DNA of 64,000 bases from Arthrobacter roseus (GTDB taxonomy: Bacteria > Actinomycetota > Actinomycetes > Actinomycetales > Micrococcaceae). The stretch covers positions 3,012,991 through 3,076,990 of the forward strand of contig NZ_JAFBCU010000001.1 of the NCBI RefSeq assembly GCF_016907875.1, in the 5' to 3' direction. Each line of letters starts with the position of its first letter. Within the stretch, counting starts at the first letter, position 1. Shown piece by piece: positions 53,650 to 62,032 of this stretch. Both the position numbers and the translations under genes were made by a program. The notes under the pieces are model-generated. The model did no database searches. It saw nothing but the letters and a program-made list of their open reading frames with translations, and had not been told where the DNA came from.

Positions 53650-54423
53650 ATGAACACCGGACTGAACGGCAAAACCGCGATCGTCCCTGGCGCGAGCTCG
53701 GGCATGGGACTCGCGATCGCGCAGGCTCTCGCAGCTGAGGGTGCCAACGTGGTGCTCGGGGCACGGCGCGGCGAAGTGGTCCGCGAAGAAGCGGAGAAGC
53801 TGCCCTCCGCCGTTGGCGTTGAGGTGGATCTGTACGAAGTCGGCGGCCCGGAGCAGCTCATCGCTGCGGCCATCGAAACATACGGGCAGGTGGACGTGCT
53901 GATTCTCAACGGCGGCGGGCCAACACCTGGCGGCGCTGCCGACGGCACCGAAGAGGCTGTCCTTGACGCCATCCACAAACTGCTGCTGGTGCACCGCACC
54001 CTGGTCTCCCTCACCTTGCCGGGAATGCGGGAGCGCGGTTGGGGCCGCATAGTCGCCGTCGGCTCCGGTGGAGTGCAGGCGCCCATCGACAACCTGGCCC
54101 TGTCCAACATCGGCCGTGCAGGCCTTGCCGCATACCTGAAAACCCTCTCCCGCGAAGTTGCCGCCGATGGCGTCACCGTCAACATGGTGCTCCCCGGACG
54201 GATTGACACACCGCGCGTTGAATCGCTCGACGCCGGCAACGCGGAGAGATCCGGACGTTCGGTTCAGGACGTGCGTGCCGCATCCGAGGCTCTGATTCCT
54301 GCCGGTCGCTACGGAACGCCCGATGAGTTCGCCGCCGTCGTCGGGTTCCTCGCAAGCCAGGGCGCCTCCTACGTGACCGGCGAGCAGATCCGCTGCGATG
54401 GAGGTGCCAGCGATGGATACTAA
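53650..54423 (+). CDS. Divergent SDR lacking the catalytic Tyr-Lys pair
   Basis: This 257-residue SDR has the nucleotide motif GASSGMGLAIA and the divergent NGGGPTPGG in place of NAG. Where YxxxK is expected the sequence is SNIGR: tyrosine is replaced by serine and lysine by arginine. The serine region GSGGVQAP precedes it. Such GGxP-type members exist, but their reactions are poorly known. It starts 12 bases after lhgO and overlaps the CoA-transferase. Confidence 0.85.
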   Translation: MNTGLNGKTAIVPGASSGMGLAIAQALAAEGANVVLGARRGEVVREEAEKLPSAVGVEVDLYEVGGPEQLIAAAIETYGQVDVLILNGGGPTPGGAADGTEEAVLDAIHKLLLVHRTLVSLTLPGMRERGWGRIVAVGSGGVQAPIDNLALSNIGRAGLAAYLKTLSREVAADGVTVNMVLPGRIDTPRVESLDAGNAERSGRSVQDVRAASEALIPAGRYGTPDEFAAVVGFLASQGASYVTGEQIRCDGGASDGY

Positions 54424-55582
54424 ACCCCCTCTCGACGGCGTCAAGGTAGCTGATTTCTCCCGCGTCCTGGCCGGCCCGTTCGCGTCCATGATGCTCGCGG
54501 ATTTCGGCGCAGACGTCATCAAGATCGAACGCCCCAGCGGCGATGACACCCGGCACTGGGTGCCGCCCGTGGACAAACACGGTATGGGCACCTACTTCTC
54601 CAGCGTGAACCGCAACAAACGCTCCATTGTGTGCGATCTCGCCACGGACGACGGCGTCGCGACCGCGCGCGCCATCGCCACCGAAGCCGACGTCGTCATC
54701 GAGAACTTCCGCCCCGGCATCATGGAGAAGTTTGGGCTGGACTACGATTCTCTGCGGGCCTCCCGGCCAGAGCTCGTGTACTGCTCCATCACCGGATTCG
54801 GCAAAACCGGGGGCGCGCTGCTACCCGGCTACGACCTGCTTGTCCAGGCTGTCGGCGGACTCATGAGCGTCACCGGCTCCCTCGATTCCGAACCGAGCAA
54901 AGTCGGCGTCGCGCTGGTGGACGTGCTCACCGGGCAAAACGCCGTCGTCGGGATTCTTGCCGCACTGCGCTCGCGCGAAGCATCTGGAAAGGGACAGCGG
55001 GTAGAGGTGAACCTGATGTCCTCTCTGCTCTCCGGGCTGGTCAATCAGGCCTCCAGTACGCTGGCTACCGGCGAATCACCGCAGCGCATGGGCAACGCGC
55101 ACCCCAGCATTGCGCCCTACGAAACGATGACGACGGCGGACTCCCCGCTGGCCGTTGCGGTGGGGACGGACAAGCAGTTCGCCGCGCTCGTGGAGGCGCT
55201 TGGGGTTCCGGAGCTGGCCACCGACAAGAAGTTCCTCAACAACACGACCCGCGTGGCCAATAGGGTGGAACTCAAGGAGGTGCTGGAGGCACGGCTGGTC
55301 GCTAAACCGGCGTCGGACTGGGCCGAACTCCTGACTGAAAATGGCGTACCGGCCGGGAAAGTGAACTCCGTGGTGGAAGCCCTGGAACTCGCCGACCGGT
55401 TGGGGTTGGAGCCCGTCGTCGAAATCGAGGGACCGGACGGCGAGCGCACCAGCCAGCAGGTGGCGAACCCCATCCGCCTCTCCGAAACTCCCGCACAATA
55501 CCGGCTCCTGCCACCCCTGCTCGGCGAGCACGCCGGCGCAACGTTCACCACACCAACTGAAGGGCGATCCTCCCATGACTGA
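54413..55582 (+). CDS. Class III (CaiB/Frc-type) CoA-transferase
   Basis: This 389-residue enzyme has the family start GVKVADFSRVLAGPFASMML, with the catalytic aspartate in VALVDVLTG. Within this cluster the best guess is a succinyl-CoA:glutarate CoA-transferase, which activates glutarate as in known gcdG-gcdH pairs. ATG 54413 has GGAGG eight bases upstream and overlaps the SDR gene by 11 bases. It overlaps the dehydrogenase gene by eight bases. Confidence 0.88.
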   Translation: MDTKPPLDGVKVADFSRVLAGPFASMMLADFGADVIKIERPSGDDTRHWVPPVDKHGMGTYFSSVNRNKRSIVCDLATDDGVATARAIATEADVVIENFRPGIMEKFGLDYDSLRASRPELVYCSITGFGKTGGALLPGYDLLVQAVGGLMSVTGSLDSEPSKVGVALVDVLTGQNAVVGILAALRSREASGKGQRVEVNLMSSLLSGLVNQASSTLATGESPQRMGNAHPSIAPYETMTTADSPLAVAVGTDKQFAALVEALGVPELATDKKFLNNTTRVANRVELKEVLEARLVAKPASDWAELLTENGVPAGKVNSVVEALELADRLGLEPVVEIEGPDGERTSQQVANPIRLSETPAQYRLLPPLLGEHAGATFTTPTEGRSSHD

Positions 55583-56738
55583 ATCTTCCGACCTCATCGG
55601 CATCGACACACTGCTCTCGTCCGAGGAGCTCGCCCTGCGGGACCGCGTACGGACGTTTGTGGACGCAGAGATCAAACCAAACATCGCTAACTGGTACGAG
55701 GACGCCGTTTTCCCGCTGGAGATCGTGCCGGAGATGGGAAAGCTCGGCCTGCTCGGGATGCATATTTCCGGCTACGGCTGTGCGGGCCGCAGTTCGGTGG
55801 AATACGGCCTTGCAGCCCTAGAGCTGGAAGCGGGTGACTCCGGCTTGCGCACGTTCGTCAGCGTCCAGGGGTCGTTGGCCATGAGCGCCATCTCCAAGCA
55901 CGGATCCGAAGAGCAGAAACAGGAGTGGCTGCCCCGCATGGCGACGGGCGAGGCGATTGGCTGCTTCGGTCTCACGGAGCCGACGGCGGGTTCAGACCCG
56001 GGCAGTATGCAGACCTTCGCACGTCAGGACGCGAGCGGTGACTGGGTCATCAATGGTGCCAAGCGGTGGATCGGCCTCGCTTCCGTAGCGAAAGTGGCCA
56101 TCATCTGGGCCATGACCGACGACGGCGTCCGCGGCTTCGTGGTACCCACCGACACCGCTGGGTTTGTTGCTACGCCGATCAACCAGAAGCTCTCCATGCG
56201 GGCATCCATTCAGTGCGATATTTCGTTGGACGACGTCCGGCTTCCGGCCACCGCGGTGCTGCCCAACGTCAAAGGGCTGCGTGGTCCGTTCTCCTGCCTG
56301 AACGAAGCCAGGTACGGCATCATCTGGGGCGCGATGGGCGCCGCCCGCGACAGCTACCTCACCGCGCTCTCCTACTCCCAGGAACGATTGCAGTTCGGCA
56401 AACCGTTGGCCGGGTACCAGCTCACGCAGGAGAAGCTGGTCAACATGGCGTTGGAGATCAACAAGGGCACGCTGCTGGCGCTGCACCTGGGGCGACTCAA
56501 GGACGCAGGAACCCTGCAGCCACACCAGATCTCTGTGGGCAAGCTCAATAATTGCCGCGAGGCGATCGCCATTTGCCGGGACGCCCGCGCCATGCTCGGC
56601 GGCAACGGAGTCACCCTGGATTACTCACCGCTGCGCCATGCCAACAACCTTGAGAGCGTGCGCACCTATGAGGGCACCGACGAGGTCCACACCCTCATCC
56701 TTGGAAATCACATCACGGGGGTGCCTGCGTTCCGCTGA
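55575..56738 (+). CDS. gcdH: Glutaryl-CoA dehydrogenase-like acyl-CoA dehydrogenase
   Basis: This 387-residue flavoprotein matches glutaryl-CoA dehydrogenase. The arginine that binds the free carboxylate of glutaryl-CoA is present in SGLRTFVSVQGSL, aligning with human SGYRSAMSVQSSL. GCFGLTEPTAGSDPGSM and the catalytic base in YEGTDEVHTLILG are also family-specific. It oxidises and decarboxylates glutaryl-CoA to crotonyl-CoA. It is the last gene of the cluster. Confidence 0.93.
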   Translation: MTESSDLIGIDTLLSSEELALRDRVRTFVDAEIKPNIANWYEDAVFPLEIVPEMGKLGLLGMHISGYGCAGRSSVEYGLAALELEAGDSGLRTFVSVQGSLAMSAISKHGSEEQKQEWLPRMATGEAIGCFGLTEPTAGSDPGSMQTFARQDASGDWVINGAKRWIGLASVAKVAIIWAMTDDGVRGFVVPTDTAGFVATPINQKLSMRASIQCDISLDDVRLPATAVLPNVKGLRGPFSCLNEARYGIIWGAMGAARDSYLTALSYSQERLQFGKPLAGYQLTQEKLVNMALEINKGTLLALHLGRLKDAGTLQPHQISVGKLNNCREAIAICRDARAMLGGNGVTLDYSPLRHANNLESVRTYEGTDEVHTLILGNHITGVPAFR

Positions 56739-56743
56739 GGACG

Positions 56744-57031
56744 TTAGCCGTTACCCTCGGCGCGTTCGGCGAGGGTGCCGACGTCGTCCCTTTTGGCGTA
56801 CTTCAGCTCACGGAAGAGCCGTAGGGTGGGCTTCAACGCGAAGCAGATGGAGCCCACCAGGAAACACCACGTGGCAGGTATCTGCGTGGACTCGCGAAAG
56901 AACAGGACGCTGCCCACGATGAACAGGCCAGCGGCGGCAAAGTCAACGATCGTATAGACAACTTCAAGAGTCGCGTAAAGCTTCGCGCTCTCTGGATTTT
57001 TAGTGCGGTTTCCGGGATCGAATAAGGCCAT
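56744..57031 (-). CDS. YrhK-like membrane protein
   Basis: This 95-residue protein has two membrane helices (about 22-45 and 52-70) with the YrhK pattern: YATLEVVYTIVDFAAAGLF, then VGSVLFF and GSICFALKPTLRLFRELK. The function is unknown. It is convergent with the glutaryl-CoA dehydrogenase gene, five bases apart. Confidence 0.85.
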   Translation of the reverse strand: MALFDPGNRTKNPESAKLYATLEVVYTIVDFAAAGLFIVGSVLFFRESTQIPATWCFLVGSICFALKPTLRLFRELKYAKRDDVGTLAERAEGNG

Positions 57032-57102
57032 GATCGGGCTCCTTCAGTCATTACGCGGACTTCAATGCCACTGTAGCCAGATCTGACGATCATCGCTGTT
57101 CA

Positions 57103-58815
57103 TTAGAGGCTTCTACGCCCCACCCACACCCCATGCAGCAGCGGGACTACCGACGCGATCATCAGCACGTTGCCGAGCACCGTGTCATCCGGTCGGACCA
57201 GAGAACCTGCAATGAGCAGGGCGCCGAATACGAGTGCCGATGCGAATCGCTGCACCGTGCGGTCCAGCCGTCCCACCTGCCTGTCCAGGCGCGGGATGGC
57301 GACTGACAGTGCACCGTCCTCGATGCGGGAGATGAGCCCATCCAGGCGTTTGGGCAGCCGCAGAGCAACCCCCGCGGCGTCGAGCCCCTGCTTGGCAAAG
57401 TCCTGCACAATGTTTCCCCGCTCATCGCGCAGTAGCTGCGCCGCATACGGTTCAACGGAGTCCCACAGATTGAATCGGGGGTCCAGCGAGCTGCACACAC
57501 CCGAGGTCAGCGACATCGCCCGGATGATGAGCAGGAAGTTCTCCGGCAACTGGAACGGCAAGGAGCGAACCACATCTCCGAACTCCACCGCAAAATCCTG
57601 GAACTCCCGTGGGTCAACGTCGCGGAGCTCAGCGAAACCTAGCCCGCCGAACCGGGCAAAGAGCTGCGTCATGGCCCGCTCTAGCTCAACCGTGTCCGTG
57701 GAGGGCACCAGCACACCAACGTCATTGATTGCGGCGACCAGCCCCTTGCCATCACGCGAAGCGGCGGCTATCAGTAGCTTCCGTAGGCCGCTTCGCGTGC
57801 TCGCGGGGACCTCGCCCATCATGCCGAAGTCGATGAACGTCAGCTTCCATGGTCGCTCTGCGGATGAATCCCTGATGGGAGTGATGAAGATATTGCCGGG
57901 GTGCGGATCGGCGTGAAAGAAGCCGTTTGTGAACAGCTGGTCGAACATGACGGACGCGAAAACCGGGGCGACCTGCGCTGGGTCGATGTTCGCGGCACGA
58001 AGCGCTTCCGTGTCAGTGATCTTGATTGCTGAGACGTCTTCGAGGGTGAGGACTCGGCGGCTGCACCGTTCCCAGACGACGTCCGGAACTGTCACCCTCA
58101 CATCATCGGCGAAATCTGCTGCAAAACGCTCTGAATTGGCAGCTTCCTGCAGGTAGTCGATCTCTTCAAGACTGGTCAGGGCAAACTCTTCGACCAGGGC
58201 GGGCATGTCAGCACGTCTGGATACAAAGCGCACATGGCTGAGCCAGCCGCCCACTTTGCGAAGGGCCGCCAGATCAACATCAACAATGGCGTCGATGCCC
58301 GGCCGCTGTACCTTCAGCACCACGCTATCGAGCCCCGTATCAGCGGCATTGGCGGGATGCAAACGTGCCCTGTGCGCTTGCCCGAGGGACGCGGCGGCTA
58401 TGGGGGATTCGTCCACCCAGGCAAACACTTGATCCAGCGGGGCACCCAGCTCCGTCTCGGCCAGGGCACGGATTGCCGGGAACGGGACCGGGGGCACCTC
58501 GTCCTGAAGCCCCTCGAGTTCAGCGGTGATTTCCGGAGGCAGCACGTCCAGCCTGGACGAGAGGAATTGGCCAACTTTTATCATCAGCCCGCCGAGTTCC
58601 ACCGCGAGCGCGTGGAAACGCTGAGCGAAGTGACGCATCCTCCGTGTTCGGGTACGTTCGGCAATTCTGACCAGCCCGATGCGCGGAAGGATCAGCTCGA
58701 ACCACCAGATGGTTGCGAGGTGCCACGCGGCGAACCGCAGGATGCGTCGATAACGCGCGCGGGTGTTCCCGGCGCCGGGTACTGATTCCGTTCTACCCTG
58801 ACGAGCCGACGCCAC
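57103..58815 (-). CDS. ABC1/UbiB family atypical kinase
   Basis: This 570-residue protein has the ABC1 domain (about 90-400) with AAASLGQAHRARL, the lysine in VVLKVQRPG, catalytic FHADPHPGN and metal-binding FIDFGMMGE. Two hydrophobic segments at the C-terminus anchor it. UbiB-like proteins support lipid or quinone metabolism, probably as ATPases. GTG 58815 lies five bases after the PadR stop, so the regulator and kinase are an operon. Confidence 0.9.
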   Translation of the reverse strand: MASARQGRTESVPGAGNTRARYRRILRFAAWHLATIWWFELILPRIGLVRIAERTRTRRMRHFAQRFHALAVELGGLMIKVGQFLSSRLDVLPPEITAELEGLQDEVPPVPFPAIRALAETELGAPLDQVFAWVDESPIAAASLGQAHRARLHPANAADTGLDSVVLKVQRPGIDAIVDVDLAALRKVGGWLSHVRFVSRRADMPALVEEFALTSLEEIDYLQEAANSERFAADFADDVRVTVPDVVWERCSRRVLTLEDVSAIKITDTEALRAANIDPAQVAPVFASVMFDQLFTNGFFHADPHPGNIFITPIRDSSAERPWKLTFIDFGMMGEVPASTRSGLRKLLIAAASRDGKGLVAAINDVGVLVPSTDTVELERAMTQLFARFGGLGFAELRDVDPREFQDFAVEFGDVVRSLPFQLPENFLLIIRAMSLTSGVCSSLDPRFNLWDSVEPYAAQLLRDERGNIVQDFAKQGLDAAGVALRLPKRLDGLISRIEDGALSVAIPRLDRQVGRLDRTVQRFASALVFGALLIAGSLVRPDDTVLGNVLMIASVVPLLHGVWVGRRSL

Positions 58816-58820
58816 TCCCG

Positions 58821-59369
58821 TTAGTCCTGAGCGAGGATGGAATATAGTCGACGACGTGCCTCTTCGAGCACGGTCACTGCTTCCTGCACCTGCTTGGAGG
58901 TGCCAGAACGACCCACTTGCGACGCGGCCTGAGCGAGCTCGATGCCGGCCTTGGGCAGCGCTGCGAACCCGGGACCTGAGGCATTCCCGGTAGGCTCCCA
59001 TGGCACCGATCCATCGGCGTCGGCTACGTCTTCCCGCCCTGCCTCGGTCAGCGTGTAGATTTTGCGACCGTTGGATTCCTCGGCACTGATAAAGCCTTCA
59101 TCTGCCAGTAGCTGCAGTGTTGGGTAAACAGATCCTGCGCTGGGCTTCCAGCTACCGCTGCTGCGGTCCTCAATTTCACGGATGATCTGGTAGCCGTGCA
59201 TGGGCTTCTCCGCCAGCAGAGCCAGCACTGCAGACCGAACCTCGCCGCGGCCCGCACGGGTGCCGGATCGCTTTTCGAATCGTGAGCGCAGGTCGTCGAC
59301 GGCCTGCCACATGCCGTCCATGCCATTGCTGCCTGATCCATTTGCTTGGTGTGAGTGTGAACTACGCAT
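58821..59369 (-). CDS. PadR-family transcriptional regulator
   Basis: This 182-residue regulator has the PadR winged helix (about 45-115): VRSAVLALLAEKPMHGYQII, SAGSVYPTLQLLADEG, and NGRKIYTLTEAGRED. The C-terminal helical part mediates dimerisation. It probably represses its own operon with the ABC1 kinase; a palindrome lies about 50 bp upstream. Confidence 0.93.
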   Translation of the reverse strand: MRSSHSHQANGSGSNGMDGMWQAVDDLRSRFEKRSGTRAGRGEVRSAVLALLAEKPMHGYQIIREIEDRSSGSWKPSAGSVYPTLQLLADEGFISAEESNGRKIYTLTEAGREDVADADGSVPWEPTGNASGPGFAALPKAGIELAQAASQVGRSGTSKQVQEAVTVLEEARRRLYSILAQD

Positions 59370-59418
59370 TATGCTCTCCTCTGTGACTTCGCGAACGACT
59401 CATAACGATAGTCAACGA

Positions 59419-59432
59419 TATATCTCGATATA
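59419..59432. promoter_or_regulatory. Candidate PadR operator
   Basis: TATATC-TC-GATATA is a perfect 6-bp inverted repeat placed 50 bp upstream of the padR-type gene, beside the overlapping element ACGATAGTCAACGATA. PadR proteins often bind AT-rich palindromes at their own promoter. Confidence 0.6.
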
Positions 59433-59572
59433 CACAAAGCCAAACTCGCGGGACCTTCGCCGCAACGGACGTACTTACTCCCCAGGGCAGCAGAGTGACC
59501 GTTGGTCCGTCGTGGCGGGAATGAGGTCGGTCAACCCACCACAACGGACCAATGGTCACGGGGGAACTGCAT

Positions 59573-60118
59573 TTACCAGCGATGCGCGACATCAATCACC
59601 AGCCTCGAGTCAGTGCCCGGGCCGTTGAGCACGAAGGCGCGGAACGGCAGGCGCGCGCGGACCCCGACGCCGATGGTGGTCTGACCTTCAAAGCTGCCCG
59701 CGAGCGCGAGCTGCCGGAACGTGGAGTATCCAGCGACGTTGGTCAGTTCATTGCGGTTGGCTGGGCGGTAGACCGCGTATCCATAGCCGTTGTGGGTAGG
59801 GGCATTGACGGTAACGGCGAGGTCTGCTGCGCCGCGGAGTGGGACGATCCGGCCGGAGCCTTCCTCGTGGACGGCGGTCACGTAGCGGACGGTGTAGCCC
59901 GCCCCTGTTCCGCCAATGTCGACGACCATCCGATCAAAGCACGCATGCTTTCCGGTTCGGACGTCGGTCATGGGTGCGCTGGTGTGTGACGAGCTGGTCT
60001 TGGCCAGTGAACCCCAGGTGATACCGCAGTATGGCGCTGCAGTGGCCGACGCCGGGACAATGAGTCCAAACGTCGCAATCATCGCGAAAGCTGCAAGCCA
60101 CGCGTAGATCCGTTTCAT
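59573..60118 (-). CDS. Secreted AMIN-like domain protein
   Basis: This 181-residue protein has a signal peptide (MKRIYAWLAAFAMIATFGL, cleavage near ASA-TA-AP) and an AMIN-like domain (CFDRMVVDIGGTGAGYTVRY, ending in LVIDVAHRW). The family is found in secreted actinobacterial proteins and may bind the cell wall. ATG 60118 follows AGGTGG by seven bases. It is not lipidated. Confidence 0.85.
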   Translation of the reverse strand: MKRIYAWLAAFAMIATFGLIVPASATAAPYCGITWGSLAKTSSSHTSAPMTDVRTGKHACFDRMVVDIGGTGAGYTVRYVTAVHEEGSGRIVPLRGAADLAVTVNAPTHNGYGYAVYRPANRNELTNVAGYSTFRQLALAGSFEGQTTIGVGVRARLPFRAFVLNGPGTDSRLVIDVAHRW

Positions 60119-60242
60119 GATATTCCACCTAAAGTTGCACAATAGATAAATTCATGATAGAGCGAACTCTCCGAAATAGATCCGATCAATTAACGACGTC
60201 GGCCAAAACGTTACCGAACGGCCCACCCGTAGGATGTGGGTC

Positions 60243-60935
60243 ATGACTGATTTGCCTGTTGCCCTCATTACCGGAGCGTCCCGTGGAATCGGGCTCGCCA
60301 TTGCCCGCGAACTCGCATCCACTCATCACCTGTTACTGGGGGGCCGTAATGCCCGCGAATTGGAGAAACTGGCTGCGGGGTTTCCATCCGCTTCGCCATT
60401 CGCCGTAGACCTTGGCTCGCGGCATGAGGTCGACGAGGCTGCTGCCGGGATTTCAACGCTCGATGTGTTGGTTCACTCAGCCGGTGTACTTCGGATGGGG
60501 ACCGTTGAGAACATGTCCGACGACGACTGGCGGCAGAGCTTCGAGATCAACGTCTTCGCGGTCGCGGCTCTGACCCGGACCCTGCTGCCAGCGCTGCGCA
60601 CTGCGAAGGGCCAGGTGGTCGCTATCAACTCCGGCTCCGGCTTCTCGTCAGGACCGACGTCGGCTGTTTACAGCGGAACGAAGTTCGCTCTCCGCGCGCT
60701 GACCGACGCGCTCCGCGAGGAGGAGCGCCCCAACGGTGTGCGGGTCTGCTCCATCCACCCGGGCAGAGTGGCCACGGACATGCAGCAGGAACTGCACGAA
60801 TTCGAAGGTAAGGATTATCGACCGGAAGCGTGGATCAGGCCAGAGCAAGTGGCGACAGCTGTTCGAATGGCCGTTGACGCGTCCCGGGATTCGATGGTGG
60901 AGTCGCTGAGCATCCGGCCATCCGGCATGGTGTGA
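60243..60935 (+). CDS. Short-chain dehydrogenase
   Basis: This 230-residue classical SDR has TGASRGIGLAIA, HSAGVLRMG, and the catalytic pair in AVYSGTKFALRAL. ATG 60243 follows AGGATGTG. The substrate is unknown. It stands alone and is convergent with the small PLDc_N gene. Confidence 0.92.
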   Translation: MTDLPVALITGASRGIGLAIARELASTHHLLLGGRNARELEKLAAGFPSASPFAVDLGSRHEVDEAAAGISTLDVLVHSAGVLRMGTVENMSDDDWRQSFEINVFAVAALTRTLLPALRTAKGQVVAINSGSGFSSGPTSAVYSGTKFALRALTDALREEERPNGVRVCSIHPGRVATDMQQELHEFEGKDYRPEAWIRPEQVATAVRMAVDASRDSMVESLSIRPSGMV

Positions 60936-60938
60936 GCG

Positions 60939-61169
60939 CTATTTGTTGCCCACCAGGGTCAACCTGTTGTAAAGGAACCAGGCGACCGCCCCGACAATGG
61001 GCACAAGAACCGCAAAAATGACCCAAAGAGTGCGAGCGTTGCCATCCAGGTCCTTGCTGCGGACAATGGCGACGACGGCGTTGACGGTCAGCAATAGTCC
61101 AAGGATAAGGATCGCTATAGGCAGTCCGTCCCAGACAGAGGGGACAATGGGGTTGCTGCCGTTTTCCAT
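60939..61169 (-). CDS. PLDc_N domain small membrane protein
   Basis: This 76-residue protein has two membrane helices and the PLDc_N pattern (RTLWVIFAVLVPIVGAVAWF-type ending, then YNRL). The domain occurs at the N-terminus of cardiolipin synthases and as free small proteins of unknown role. It starts at ATG 61169. Confidence 0.88.
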   Translation of the reverse strand: MENGSNPIVPSVWDGLPIAILILGLLLTVNAVVAIVRSKDLDGNARTLWVIFAVLVPIVGAVAWFLYNRLTLVGNK

Positions 61170-61304
61170 GGTTTCCTTGCCGGTTGCTGCACAGTCAGTT
61201 CACCCCCAGCGTAGCTGACGTACAAACCCGCACGGATGGGCTGGAGCTGTATCTGGCTGGGCGCGTAGGATCGAGGAGCACATTCGGCAGAGGTAAGGAA
61301 CGCG

Positions 61305-61928
61305 TTGGCCAAGCTCTATTTCCGCTACGGCGCCATGAACTCCGGCAAATCCACGGGCTTGCTTCAGGCTGCGTTCAACTATGAGGAGCGCGGTCAGCGA
61401 GTGCTGATCGCCAAGCCGGCAAAGGACACCAAGAGCGACGGCGACATTGTGTCGCGGCTGGGCATGGGCCGCTCCGTTGATTTTCTGATTCCCCCCGACG
61501 CCCCCGTCCGCGCGCTCTATGCCGCCAAAGCCGCTGGCGATGATCAGGACGCCTTGTTGAAACACGTCGAGATCCCTCCCGTGGCGTGCCTGCTGGTTGA
61601 TGAGGCGCAGTTCCTGGAACCGGAGCAGGTTGATGACCTTTTTCGGATCGCGGTTCTCGATAATGTTCCCGTGCTGGCCTACGGAATCCGTACCGACTTC
61701 CGCACGCGCATGTTCCCGGGCTCGCTCCGGTTGATGGAGTTGGCCCATTCACTGGAAGAACTGAAAACCATTTGCCGCTGCGGACGCAAAGCCATCTTCA
61801 ATGCCCGACGCATCGGTGACCAGGTAGTGTTCGACGGCGAACAGGTTGCTATTGACGGGCAGGATGTCATGTACGAATCACTCTGCGGAAGCTGTTACTT
61901 GGAGGCGTCGGCAGGACGGCTCGGCTAG
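61305..61928 (+). CDS. tdk: Thymidine kinase (type II)
   Basis: This 207-residue enzyme phosphorylates thymidine in pyrimidine salvage. The P-loop is YGAMNSGKST, the DEAQFLEP block holds the catalytic glutamate, and the zinc cysteines lie in CRCG and CGSC. A TTG start at 61305 has AAGGA five bases upstream and agrees with the family start (MAKLYFRYGAM). Confidence 0.95.
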   Translation: MAKLYFRYGAMNSGKSTGLLQAAFNYEERGQRVLIAKPAKDTKSDGDIVSRLGMGRSVDFLIPPDAPVRALYAAKAAGDDQDALLKHVEIPPVACLLVDEAQFLEPEQVDDLFRIAVLDNVPVLAYGIRTDFRTRMFPGSLRLMELAHSLEELKTICRCGRKAIFNARRIGDQVVFDGEQVAIDGQDVMYESLCGSCYLEASAGRLG

Positions 61929-62032
61929 CGGCTGGGTTGTTACGTACTGAGGATGCGCAACATGCTGCTGCGAAGGTAAGTTTTTCATAGCGGCCTCATG
62001 TTGGATGGCCGCGGAGTCGGATGGAGCGCACC

